The translations under genes were made by a program, and so were the position numbers. A stretch of DNA of 64,000 bases, from NCBI GenBank assembly GCA_956465555.1, contig OY101117.1, positions 124,001 through 188,000 of the forward strand, given 5' to 3'. This stretch comes from Nitzschia sp. pyKryTriq1. Taxonomy: Eukaryota; Bacillariophyta; Bacillariophyceae; Bacillariales; Bacillariaceae. The notes under the pieces are model-generated. The model saw nothing but the letters and a program-made list of their open reading frames with translations. It was not told the origin of the DNA and ran no database searches. Of this stretch, positions 8,064 through 17,548 are shown in pieces (the first letter of the stretch is position 1; every line of letters begins with the position of its first letter).

Positions 8064-10379
8064 ATGGCGCCTGCTGTGGTGATGAATGAGCAGGATTATC
8101 CTGCCAACACTTTCGCGGTAGGCGTCATGATTGCTTGGTTAGTGCCGCGTTTGTACATTGATTGGAATCGGACCTTGTTGCGGGTAAAAAGGCACTACTC
8201 GAAACCACAAGTAATACAAGAACAAGGGCAAGAACAAGCGCAAGAACAAGTGCAAGTGCAAGAACGGCAGTTGCAACTAGTTCATCGCAACGCATTGCTG
8301 GGAATTTCCTTTTGGGCTGTAATCCTTTGTGTCTCGAGCTATTTCATGGCCAAATATACCGAAGGATTGGATCCACGAATGATTCTCATTTTGGGAGGAT
8401 GTTCTCGTCTGTTGAGTGCCGGAGTTTGTATTATCATATCCTGGGAATTGCCGCAATGGTTGGGAGTGTACGATTATCTCAAAGTCATTGTGGTTCCAGA
8501 CGACGACGAAGAAGAAGAAGACGACAAAGACAAGAAAGTCAAGAAGAAGAAAACTTCTTCAGCAGAAGGAGGACCGTCGAAAGCACCATTTTCTATGCGA
8601 GCCACAATGTTTGATTTGCAATGGGCGATTATGGGACAATTTGCACGCATCTACTGGATCGTGCAATTGTTCAGTGGTGGCAACTTTATCAACACATGGG
8701 GCTTGCCAGTCTCTTATACTTTGGGATTGATCGTCGGCATGGGCATGACGTACATCGTCTATTATGGACGTACCCAACTTTCACCTGCTCCACGCCGACG
8801 CATGACTTATTTTGCCATGTTATTTCTCAGTGTCTTTGGATGTGTCCTATGTGGATTTGGAGTCTTGTTCATTCAAGATGTTTGGAATCCAGAAACAGCG
8901 CTGAACTCGGACACCGGGACCTTTTTCTTGGCATTTTTCGTGGCGGCCAGTATTGCGGGTTTAGTGCATTACTTTGCCTGGCGGGGAGCCAAAAAGATGG
9001 AACTGGAAAAACTAGAAAAGATACAAGCCGGAGAAGCCCTGCCGGAACCACTGTATGGATCGGAACTCTTTACCCCCCAGACAATGGCCTCGGCCGTCGA
9101 AGGTATGGCACAAAATGTCGAAAAAGTGGCACAAAACGCCAAGCACAAGGCAACTAAAGTCATGGGGTCGATGCATAGCAGTATTAGTAGTAGTGGAGGT
9201 GGAGGTGGAGGTGGAGGTGGAGGTGGAGGTGGAGGTGGAGGTGGAGGTGGAGGTGGAGGTGGTGTCGGAGGCAGCAGCTCGACGACAACAATGAACACAA
9301 CCATGGCGGGAGTATCTGTGGATGAAGAAGCTGCTTCTGCTTCTCACAATGAAACTACCAGAACTCCCCCTCCTCCTCCTCTTACTTCTACGACGACGAC
9401 GACGACGACGACCACTAATGATGAAGAAGAAGCAGTAACTCCAACTCTGCAAGAAGAAGCAATTCCGACACTGCAAGAAGGCAGAGAGCAGGTTGACAAG
9501 GAGCAGATGTGTGAAGCGTGCTCTAATACCGAAAAAGATCAGGAGCCTTCCTTTTCCAGTCTCTTTCTTTCGAAAATGCGCTGTTGCAAGTGCTGCTGTG
9601 CTTCATGTGGCTGGTCCGAACGAGGAATCTTTTCCAAATTGACTACCAAAGGAAAGATTGCCATCTCGGCCAAGTGGTTCTTTCGAGTTGTTGGACACAG
9701 TCTCTGTATCTATACGACCATTATCAATATCGGAGCGACTCAACAAGGGAACTACGCCAAGATACTCTTTCCCACCGTAGATGATGTTCTGTACAAGGGA
9801 CAAGAATACGGACCCGTCTGTGCGTATCTCGAACCGTTTGAGGATAATGTGACCCAAACGTTTGAGAATCCTCAAGCTGCCTACGATTCCAACTTCACCA
9901 TTGCTCATTGTGGAGCGTGTGCTGCTTGCTCGATTTGGCAAAATTTGGAATTGCAATGGACGACTCGCTTCAATCTTGCCATTTTGTCCGAAAATTGTGC
10001 CAGGAAACTCATTTTTGGGGGCCACGACGTGTCCTTGCAATGTTTTTTGGATACCATTGGATTCGATATTCCCTGCAGTGAATGTTGGGTGGCAGTGGCA
10101 GAATGCTCCATTCGGCATTGCATGTTCATTCAAATGCAAGCCTGGATCATCAACAATCTCGGAAATTTTGAAGTGGGACCGGATGTCATCACGGCCGCCA
10201 TGTGCTCAGAAGCCATTTGTGAATTTGCGTTTGTTCCGTGCAGTGGGGCCAATCGAAGGCGCATGAATATCGTGAGTGATATTGCTCGACCAGGAACACA
10301 ACAATGTCCCTTGGTTCCTAATGGAAATGACAAGTGGTTTGAGTTGTTTGGACCGCCAGATCCGCCCATTGGCAATTAA
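8064..10379 (+). CDS. Polytopic Cys-rich membrane protein, paralogue 2
   Basis: A 771-residue paralogue of the product at 1146-3260, in the opposite orientation. The order is the same: an N-terminal membrane segment, a Gln-rich repeat, five further membrane segments to about residue 310, a long polar linker, a Cys cluster (SKMRCCKCCCASCGW), one more membrane segment, and the C-terminal domain with CGACAACS, CSECWVAVAEC and GANRRRMNIVSDIARP. It is longer because the linker has gained a run of about 27 Gly and runs of Pro and Thr that the first copy lacks. A Lys/Glu/Asp-rich insert near 150-170 also differs. The membrane core and C-terminal domain are strongly conserved, so the ends are constrained and the linker is not. 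Function unknown. Confidence 0.92.
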   Translation: MAPAVVMNEQDYPANTFAVGVMIAWLVPRLYIDWNRTLLRVKRHYSKPQVIQEQGQEQAQEQVQVQERQLQLVHRNALLGISFWAVILCVSSYFMAKYTEGLDPRMILILGGCSRLLSAGVCIIISWELPQWLGVYDYLKVIVVPDDDEEEEDDKDKKVKKKKTSSAEGGPSKAPFSMRATMFDLQWAIMGQFARIYWIVQLFSGGNFINTWGLPVSYTLGLIVGMGMTYIVYYGRTQLSPAPRRRMTYFAMLFLSVFGCVLCGFGVLFIQDVWNPETALNSDTGTFFLAFFVAASIAGLVHYFAWRGAKKMELEKLEKIQAGEALPEPLYGSELFTPQTMASAVEGMAQNVEKVAQNAKHKATKVMGSMHSSISSSGGGGGGGGGGGGGGGGGGGGGGGVGGSSSTTTMNTTMAGVSVDEEAASASHNETTRTPPPPPLTSTTTTTTTTTNDEEEAVTPTLQEEAIPTLQEGREQVDKEQMCEACSNTEKDQEPSFSSLFLSKMRCCKCCCASCGWSERGIFSKLTTKGKIAISAKWFFRVVGHSLCIYTTIINIGATQQGNYAKILFPTVDDVLYKGQEYGPVCAYLEPFEDNVTQTFENPQAAYDSNFTIAHCGACAACSIWQNLELQWTTRFNLAILSENCARKLIFGGHDVSLQCFLDTIGFDIPCSECWVAVAECSIRHCMFIQMQAWIINNLGNFEVGPDVITAAMCSEAICEFAFVPCSGANRRRMNIVSDIARPGTQQCPLVPNGNDKWFELFGPPDPPIGN
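9194..9263 (+). repeat. GGTGGA microsatellite encoding poly-Gly
   Basis: A GGAGGT hexamer array inside the linker of the membrane-protein gene, translated as an uninterrupted Gly run. It is absent from paralogue 1. Confidence 0.95.
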
Positions 10380-10552
10380 AATATAAAGCGCTTGCTACGT
10401 GCGTTTATGAATACACCGAGTAATAGTAACACCGAGTAATAGTCTTCTAATTCTAGCGTAGTAGAGCCATTCGCTCTAGCTCTACTCTACTACTAGAGTA
10501 GAGAGTCATATCTATCTCGAATCTCTATATAGTAAAATCTAATTTTTTTTAA

Positions 10553-12165
10553 TTATTTGACCATCAAATGGCGAAAGGCAGGTGGCAAATCCCCAAGCTC
10601 TACCACTAGACGTGTCTTTCCATCTTTGCCCTTTTCCATTTTCATGGGAGTCTTGGATAGTAATACATCGTGATGATAAGACTTGCCGCCACGCTGCTGC
10701 TGCTGCTGATCTTCCATCGTCAAACCCAATGATCCCAGAGATTCTAGAACGCTGCCTCGGCGATCATTGCTCGCTTGTGCCATTCGGCTTCGCTCTTTGG
10801 TAGACTTGCGTCGCATCTCTGGACTCAAAAAAGCATCATTGACGGGAATTCGATGATTGTTGCGAGTAGTAGTAGTAGGAGTGAGGTTAGAAGTTGTAGC
10901 ACTCGTCCTTGTAGGAGTAGTGTGATACAGAGTGGGGGTGCTGCTGCTGGCGGTTCTTCTACTACTAGTATTGGCTTGTTGAAGAAGAATGCTACGAAAG
11001 GCAGGCGGAAGATTGGCATCGGCGCCAACATCGTCTCGCTGACTACCATAACGTCGTCGCGGGGATTTGGTAGTAGTAGTAGTAGATGTCGTGGTGGAGT
11101 TGGTGGTGGAATGCATCGAGGACTTTGGTATTACTAGTTCCACTGTAGTAGAAGAAGTGTGGTTGGAGGAAGCCACAGTATTAGCACCAGTTGACGGCGA
11201 TGATGACGTTGGACTCTTGGTGCCGGTGCTGGTGGTGGGGGCGGTAGTGGTAGTGGTAGTGGCAGCGCGAGCTGGAACTGGTTCCAGTTTCGCCTTTTCC
11301 CGGAGTTTCCAAGCCGTGGACACACGACTAGTATTGTGGTGCGCTACTGCTGCTGCTGCTGCTGCTGACGTCGACGACGACTGATCTTCTTCTGTTGTTG
11401 TAGTTTTGCTGGTGGTATCTTTTTTGTCTTTCTTCTTCTTCGTCGTCGTCTTTTTTGTTCTCTCCTTATTGCTGCTGCTGCTACTAGTAGTGTTAGAATT
11501 AGATGACCCATTGCTTTTCGTCGACTTCTGCTTATTCTTGACGCCCGAGGATGAGGACTTCTTCGTTTTGGTATCGGCATCGTTGTTTGTTTCCCCACCA
11601 CCACCACCATCATCATCATTCTTATTGGTAATATTTTTATTGGTCGTGTCATCTTTCAATACACCAGCCGGCGGTCGATTCGTGTTATCAGAATGTTCCC
11701 ACTTCGAGTGAGTCGTTGAGGTTGTGTCCATCAACAAAGGAGCTAGCATGATCATGTTGTTGTTGGTTGGCTGCTCCTCTGATACTACTACGACCTCTTG
11801 TTGGGAACCCATCGTGGTGGTGGTGGTGGTGGTGGTGGTGGTAGTGCATTTGGGTTCCGATGCTCGACCTGCTGGGGGTGGTACAGAACTTTCAGAGGAA
11901 TGCCGAGAAGAAGAAGAAGAAGACTTTCGAGAAGTCTTGTGGTTTCGATCTTTCTTGCTGGAACTACTTCTCCTAGTAGGAGTAGGAGTAGTAGTAGTAG
12001 TGGTACTCTCCTTGCTCGAACTTCTTGTGCGTCGAGTAGTAGTAGTAGTAGAAGAAGTACGTGTTGTCGAAGAGGAGGATACGACGGACCGGTCATCGTC
12101 CTTTGGTGTCTTCTTCTCCTTGGAAGAGGAGGGGGAGGAGGAGGACTTGCTGCTCGATTTTGATT

Positions 12166-12198
<33 letters not shown>

Positions 12199-13423
12199 TA
12201 CTATTATTATTAACCAGCACACCGGGTGATTTGAGCTCGTCTGCTATTGTCCCCTTCTTGAGAGCCCTGCGTTTTTCAGTTTTTGTTATCTTCTCCTTCT
12301 TCGTCTTCGTCTTTGGAGTTTCCATCATTCTTCCACTCATGGCATATTGAAACATGGTAGGCACACCACTACTCGCCAAAGTAGTATTAACATTATCATC
12401 ATCATCATCATCCATGGCAATCCTTTGAATAGGTTGACGACGACGTTCCGAGACAATTTCGGCCGTACTTTTTCGAGAGGTGACGGAAGCACCACCACTG
12501 ATGCTGCCACCGACCCTGCTCCTACTAGTAGTATGACCACCAGATGCTGATGCTGATGCTGATGTTGTTTGCAAGTGATCGTCCAGTATACCACCACCAC
12601 CACCACCACAACCACTATTGATGACTGCTGCTGCTGCTTTGCGTCGTAGTATCATATCCGCTTTGGGAGTGATGAAAGGAGATTTGGGTCCACCACCACC
12701 ACCACCAATTTCCATTTTGAATCTCGGTTTTGGAGAAAACGCAGAATTATTATTCTGATGCTGATGCTGATGCTGATGCTGGGCAGCCATTCGTAGTTTC
12801 CAGGCAGGAACTTTATTAGTAGTAGTAGCAGTGGCAGCCGCCGCAGCCGCAGCCACCGCCACCGCATTTGATGTATTATTATTACCTGTAGCTTCCGCCG
12901 AGGAGGAGGAGGAGGAACTATCCACGGTCATGCTGGTATCTGTGGCAGTTGTCCCCATCGAATCCACTCGCGCCACTTTAGTTGGTTTGGGAGTGGAAGG
13001 AATCATCAGACGACGACTCATCTTGGTGGTCTTCTTTTTCTGATTCTGATTCTGATTCTGATTTTTATTCGTTTTGGTGGTTGGTGTTGGTGGTGTAGTA
13101 CCGTCATCTCCATCTCCATCGGCAATACAGGTACGAAGTGCTTTGTCGATGATCGCCTCGGATGAGTCTGCTTGCTGGTTGGCAGGGTTGCGTAATGGAT
13201 CGGAAGACGCTGCCGAAACAAGGTACGTGTAGTCTCCTCGATGATGATGCAGGGCTCCAGCTGCTTTTTTGCTGCTACTAATACCGGTTTTAGAAGAACT
13301 CATCGTCCTCGACTTTACTAAATCATCGAATCCGTCCAGCATCTTATGATTGTTGTTCGATGATGATGATGATGATGCTGATGAATGGAACACCGATGTC
13401 ATTTTAGTACTAGTAGAGATCAT
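10553..13423 (-). CDS. Large Ser/Thr-rich disordered protein with WKLR and PPAFR motifs
   Basis: A 956-residue protein of very low complexity, with poly-Ser, poly-Thr, Asn-Gln and Lys runs. Against that background a few motifs recur: VPAWKLRMAAQ and STAWKLREKAK (Trp-Lys-Leu-Arg), and NLPPAFRSILLQQ and the extreme C-terminus DLPPAFRHLMVK. Such motif islands in disordered sequence usually mark binding sites; this is inference. No signal peptide, membrane segment or folded domain is visible. Basic KKK/RRR clusters suit a nuclear or cytoskeletal protein. A second ATG at residue 8 could also be the start. I do not recognise the family. Confidence 0.8.
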
Positions 13424-14991
13424 GATGATAATAATGATGATGATGATGATGATGTAATGGCAACTACTACTAGAAGCTAGTAGAGTAGGATGAGCCTGCT
13501 GTTTATGTAGACTGTTTATTAATATGTAGAGAGTCGACTATTATTAGTCAGTCGTCAACCGACGAGTCGTCGTCTTCATTCGCAACCCGCCTCTGCCTGC
13601 ATGTGGTGGTCCAAATTCAACAGAAATCGTGGAATGCTTTTGCTCTACTTCTAGCTAGTAGTAGTAGTATTACCGGCGGTACCGTTAGTATTTTGCTCCC
13701 CCACGCACCTCAGGCTTGCTTTCCACTGACTGCATAATATGCATGCCTGCTTGTGGTTGGTGGTACCGGTATAGTGGCGCCTCTCATGTTGTATGTTATT
13801 ATTGTCGAACCATTATGTTATTTCAGTACCGTGACATATTAGTGTAATTAATAAGCAATAATGACTGAGATCTCATATACATAATGACGAGTTGACGACG
13901 GAGAAACTTTTTATTTCGCAATAATTATTTTGGAACTGTACCATCGATCCCACTACCTGCATGCATGCCTACTAACTGCCTGGATAGATGCAAATTCAAA
14001 GTCATCGATCGTCGTTCGCAAACCTCCGAGTAGCGCAAGGAGTTTTGGGGCACACGCATCTATCGCAGGCACGCACGTGCAACTGATTTTTGGATGTTAG
14101 TTGAGAGGAGGAAGATTCTTCCCTTCTACTGATGACAGACAGACAGACCTGTTGCGTGCTTATTTCCAAGACGGGGGGAATCTGGGTCGACAGTTAGTTT
14201 CGGGACTGAATCAATGAATGAGAAGAATGAATCATCAACCTCCACAACTCACATGCATGCATCATGCATCATGTGACGAGAAGAATAACCCGAACCCAAA
14301 CGAACGCAAAAATCGCCAGATCTTCCTCCCATGTGGCATGCATGTCCGTCCATTCACCCATCATCATCCAGTTGGTATTTTCATCCAGCCATCCATCCAT
14401 CCATCCATCCATCGCACCGACCCATCTTTTGGAAGAATCTCGCTCGCCATCCTGCCTGCCTGATTATGATTTCCTATGAGTATTCCCGGTACTACTAGTA
14501 CTACGACAACCGAAAAAGATGGACGAGTAGAGACCAGAGTCATCTTCTTTCTCTATTCCCTTCTGGTGGTAATACTACTAGCTAGAGTCGGCTATGGTAG
14601 AGCTACTGTATGTATTCGTAGTAACAGTAGAGGAGCGAGTGCTACTAATACTTGCTAGTACTAGTGCTGGTAGACGAGGACGGGTCTGCTCATTATTAGT
14701 TTACAAATGTGGCTGCGTATTTACATTATATAGTCGTCTGTATGATCACAGTGTTGTTGTTGTTTGTTGTTGTTGTTATGATTATTTCATCAGAGCGTGG
14801 TATGTTCAAAAACAATGATGAAAGGATGATGGAGGGCGGCTTGCCTTTTGTTGCCGCCGCCAAGAAATAGTATACTGTAGTACTAGGACAGAATGTTCTA
14901 TCCGTGGTAGGAGCAGCCGGCTGCAAGCAAAATAGTGTTCGTTCGTTCGTTCGTTCGTACCGTATTACTTGGTGGTAACGATGGCCGATTA
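13424..14991. other. Intergenic region, no gene seen
   Basis: Only low-complexity short frames. It contains GAT repeats just upstream of the gene on the left, ATGCATGC-type palindromes near 14255-14280, a CATC repeat near 14390-14412 and a GTTC run near 14938-14958. Confidence 0.55.
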
Positions 14992-15591
14992 TCAAAGAAC
15001 GCGCTCTTGGGCAATCACCGACGAAAACCTGGTCAAGAACGCAGAGAAGGCGTTGCTTTTGTTGTTGGTTTCCATCGTTGGCAGTGGCTTGGAAGTATTG
15101 GTAGTAGTAGTAACAGATTCTGCTTCCTTTTCTTCTTCTGCTGCTGCCGTTGCCACTGCCGCTGTTATTTGATTGCTTCGAGCCATGTACAAAAGTGCTC
15201 GAGCAATCGCTTCTCTCTTATCGGCTTGTGTACACATGCGGTAGGCCTTGGCGATGACTTCATCGGTAATACCCGCTGCCGCCGACGCATCCTTGCGGTG
15301 TTGATGTTGTAGAGTCAAGACCACATTCCAACAGGCGCGTATTGTTTCTCTTCGTTGAATTTCCTTGGTGCGGCTCAAATGTCGTTCGAGACCATGGCAA
15401 GAGTGCACATCTCCCATGGTCGTTTCAAAGAGCTCAATGCTGGCAAATCGCCGGGCCAGATGCTTGATCTCTTTGCGCTCCACCTTGCAGCGCCGGATAT
15501 CATCTTCGGAATACCAGGCAGCTTTCAAGTCTTCCTCGGTGTAGTTGACGTCTCGAAGTCTCACCATGACAGATTCATTCCATTGGACCAT
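14992..15591 (-). CDS. GLE-family hypothetical protein
   Basis: A 199-residue protein. It has the layout of a hypothetical family common in diatoms: an N-terminal WYSEDDI segment, a middle CHGLERH, then a helical stretch rich in Arg (RRETIRACWNVVLTLQHQHRK) and a later segment with repeated Ala and a Tyr (IAKAYRMCTQADKREAIARALL). The same order (WYDDGDY, CWGLEAL, Arg-rich helix with LVL.EQERQ, then ARGRxYARD) is seen in the two genes at 37537 and 39404. I base the family name only on the shared Gly-Leu-Glu. Function is unknown. The C-terminal 50 residues are Ala/Thr-rich and probably disordered. Confidence 0.82.
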   Translation of the reverse strand: MVQWNESVMVRLRDVNYTEEDLKAAWYSEDDIRRCKVERKEIKHLARRFASIELFETTMGDVHSCHGLERHLSRTKEIQRRETIRACWNVVLTLQHQHRKDASAAAGITDEVIAKAYRMCTQADKREAIARALLYMARSNQITAAVATAAAEEEKEAESVTTTTNTSKPLPTMETNNKSNAFSAFLTRFSSVIAQERVL

Positions 15592-16232
15592 GATGTTATT
15601 GTTATTGTTGTTGTTGTTGTTGTTGTTGGTTTGGATGATTTTATGATAAAAAATAGTATGGGAAACTCGCGCATATCAGCAGCACAATAACATCGATCAT
15701 GCCTCTGCTGCGCATCCGCGAAAAATCATCTCGGTTCTCCAAGAAATATTAGTACAATATCGTGCGTATCCGTACCATTCGTACGTACGATACCCGCACA
15801 CAAGCAAGTACGTTTTACTATTATTTTATAATAATTATTTATTCCCTGCTGGACAAATTTCCTGCAGTTGCAACACACAACTTCCCTCCTGATTATGGCA
15901 GATTCTCCTCCACGCACATACCTGGCTACTACGCCGCGCCGGGTAGTGAACCTCTACCGCGCGGACAGTGTACATACAGTACCAGTAGCTTGAGCGTGGC
16001 ATTGCCACGCAAAGAGGGCAATATTGATTTTGTCCGGACAGCGTACGTGTACGACTCCGTGCAGTGGAGAAGAAGTAGTTTTCACGGACTACCTGGCGAG
16101 TGCGACTACGCGAGAGCGAGACTTGGCTGTTTGTGGTGCAAAAAGAAAAAAGATAGAGGTACGTACAGTAGTAAGAGTATTACCGGTACGAACCGTACCG
16201 TACGGCGACGGTGATGATCCCTTGATCATGAT
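15592..16232. other. Intergenic region, no gene seen
   Basis: A GTT-type microsatellite (about 15598-15632) lies just upstream of the GLE gene. No coding region is convincing. The right edge is the insertion point of the LTR element; the last five bases are its target-site duplication. Confidence 0.55.
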
Positions 16233-16569
16233 TGCAGTGTCCTGTCGACGTCATCGGTCCGTCCGTCCCTCCCTCGACGTCATCCTGACACTGCGTGACG
16301 TCATAGCGTTCCTACTAGTCGTGACACCGCCGTCAATGACCAATGCATATCAACTAGAGACGATCCTTACTTCACAAACTTCACAAGACATCCAAGATCG
16401 CCATCACCACTACATTTATGATAAGTCGTTCGTGCCCCTGACACTTCACGACTACCTTACGATTACCAAAAGATTCATCTCTCAAAACACCCCAGAAAAA
16501 TAGTCTCACTTCTTTTAATTTCATCTACTTTAAATCACGAATTGAATCCCGTAACTACGAGTCGTTGCA
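16233..16569 (+). repeat. 5' LTR of the compact element
   Basis: 337 bp, TG...CA ends. It contains three ACGTCA motifs (16248-16253, 16277-16282, and within TGACGTCA at 16296-16303). Confidence 0.9.
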
Positions 16570-16805
16570 TTCTGATCAGAAGTTCGACAATATCGTACAC
16601 CCTTTCGAACGACCAATACTACTAACTACTTTGCCTACGAGAAGTCGCCGCTATGTTGCGTGCAGGTAACAATCGTCGAGGAAACCGTGTTCCTCGAGCC
16701 CAAGGAGTCCTCCCCTTCAAAAAGGATTTCTCCCCCAAATCTCTCGACATGCGCATTAACATCCGGCGCGTCAAGCCTTACCTTCATTAATCTTTGGAGG
16801 CAGGA

Positions 16806-17142
16806 TGCAGTGTCCTGTCGACGTCATCGGTCCGTCCGTCCCTCCCTCGACGTCATCCTGACACTGCGTGACGTCATAGCGTTCCTACTAGTCGTGACAC
16901 CGCCGTCAATGACCAATGCATATCAACTAGAGACGATCCTTACTTCACAAACTTCACAAGACATCCAAGATCGCCATCACCACTACATTTATGATAAGTC
17001 GTTCATGCCCCTGACACTTCACGACTACCTTACGATTACCAAAAGATTCATCTCTCAAAACACCCCAGAAAAATAGTCTCACTTCTTTTAATTTCATCTA
17101 CTTTAAATCACGAATTGAATCCCGTAACTACGAGTCGTTGCA
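16806..17142 (+). repeat. 3' LTR of the compact element
   Basis: 337 bp and nearly identical to the 5' LTR, with the same three ACGTCA motifs at 16821, 16850 and 16870. It ends 406 bp before the ATG of the histidine kinase at 17549, in the same orientation. Confidence 0.9.
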
Positions 17143-17548
17143 ATGATGTTCGTGCGTGTTCGGTGGATGACGATGATATTCCTCCGATGTTCTTCAATTG
17201 ATTATAGCCCTCGCCGGCGGGGTTCTCGTTCAGAAAAAGTTCGTAATAAGTAAGGTAATACCAATGCGGATTTAGACATAGGGGACGACGAAGCGAGATC
17301 GATAGACCACGCTACTGTACAGTATTTCATGGCTCGCGCCGGCCATCATCCTATCCCATCATCCCAGCCATCATCCCATGCATCTTTCTTTTGGGTTTCT
17401 CCTCTCGCTCGCCGCGGGGGGGGAGGAATCAATAATTCATCCCTTTCGCATTTCGCTCATCCGCTTTTTTTGCCATATATCGTACTCTTATTCTGCATTC
17501 ACAAGAAGAACCACCTCTGCAGAAGAAAGCAGCAGCAACAACAACAAG
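17143..17548. other. Upstream region of histidine kinase 1
   Basis: Short flank between the LTR element and the kinase. The kinase frame is open here from an ATG at 17378. It would add 57 residues (MHLSFGFLLSLAAGG...) that have no counterpart in the paralogue, so I treat them as probable 5' UTR. Confidence 0.5.

Larger units (their letters stand above)
16233..17142 (+). mobile_element. Compact non-autonomous LTR element (TRIM-like)
   Basis: A 910-bp element. Two 337-bp direct repeats (16233-16569 and 16806-17142) flank a 236-bp interior. Each repeat starts TGCAG and ends TTGCA, so it has the TG...CA ends of an LTR. The sequence ATGAT immediately precedes the first repeat and follows the second, a 5-bp target-site duplication. 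A purine-rich GGAGGCAGGA abuts the second repeat as a polypurine tract would. The two LTRs are almost identical, so the insertion is young. It is far too small for gag-pol, hence non-autonomous. The interior holds one short basic open frame (16653-16790, 45 residues, MLRAGNNRRGNRVPR...). The superfamily is undecided; 5-bp duplications suit Copia or Gypsy. Confidence 0.9.

Noticed and set aside
11406-12350. Long plus-strand frames rich in Leu, Val, Ser opposite the Ser-rich gene
   Set aside because: They are complements of Ser/Thr/Asn/Lys codon runs; no domain or start context supports them. The same reasoning was applied at 27947-28528, 44381-45184 and 57421-58593.
16024-17076. Two similar open frames at 16024-16503 and 16660-17076 as duplicated genes
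   Set aside because: Their shared part lies within the two LTRs, which have TG...CA ends and a target-site duplication; the frames start in unrelated sequence.
17378-17548. Signal or membrane segment at the N-terminus of kinase 1 (MHLSFGFLLSLAAGG...)
   Set aside because: It depends on an upstream ATG, has no counterpart in the paralogue, and is interrupted by charged and Ser/Asn-rich sequence; the ATG at 17549 has a better context.
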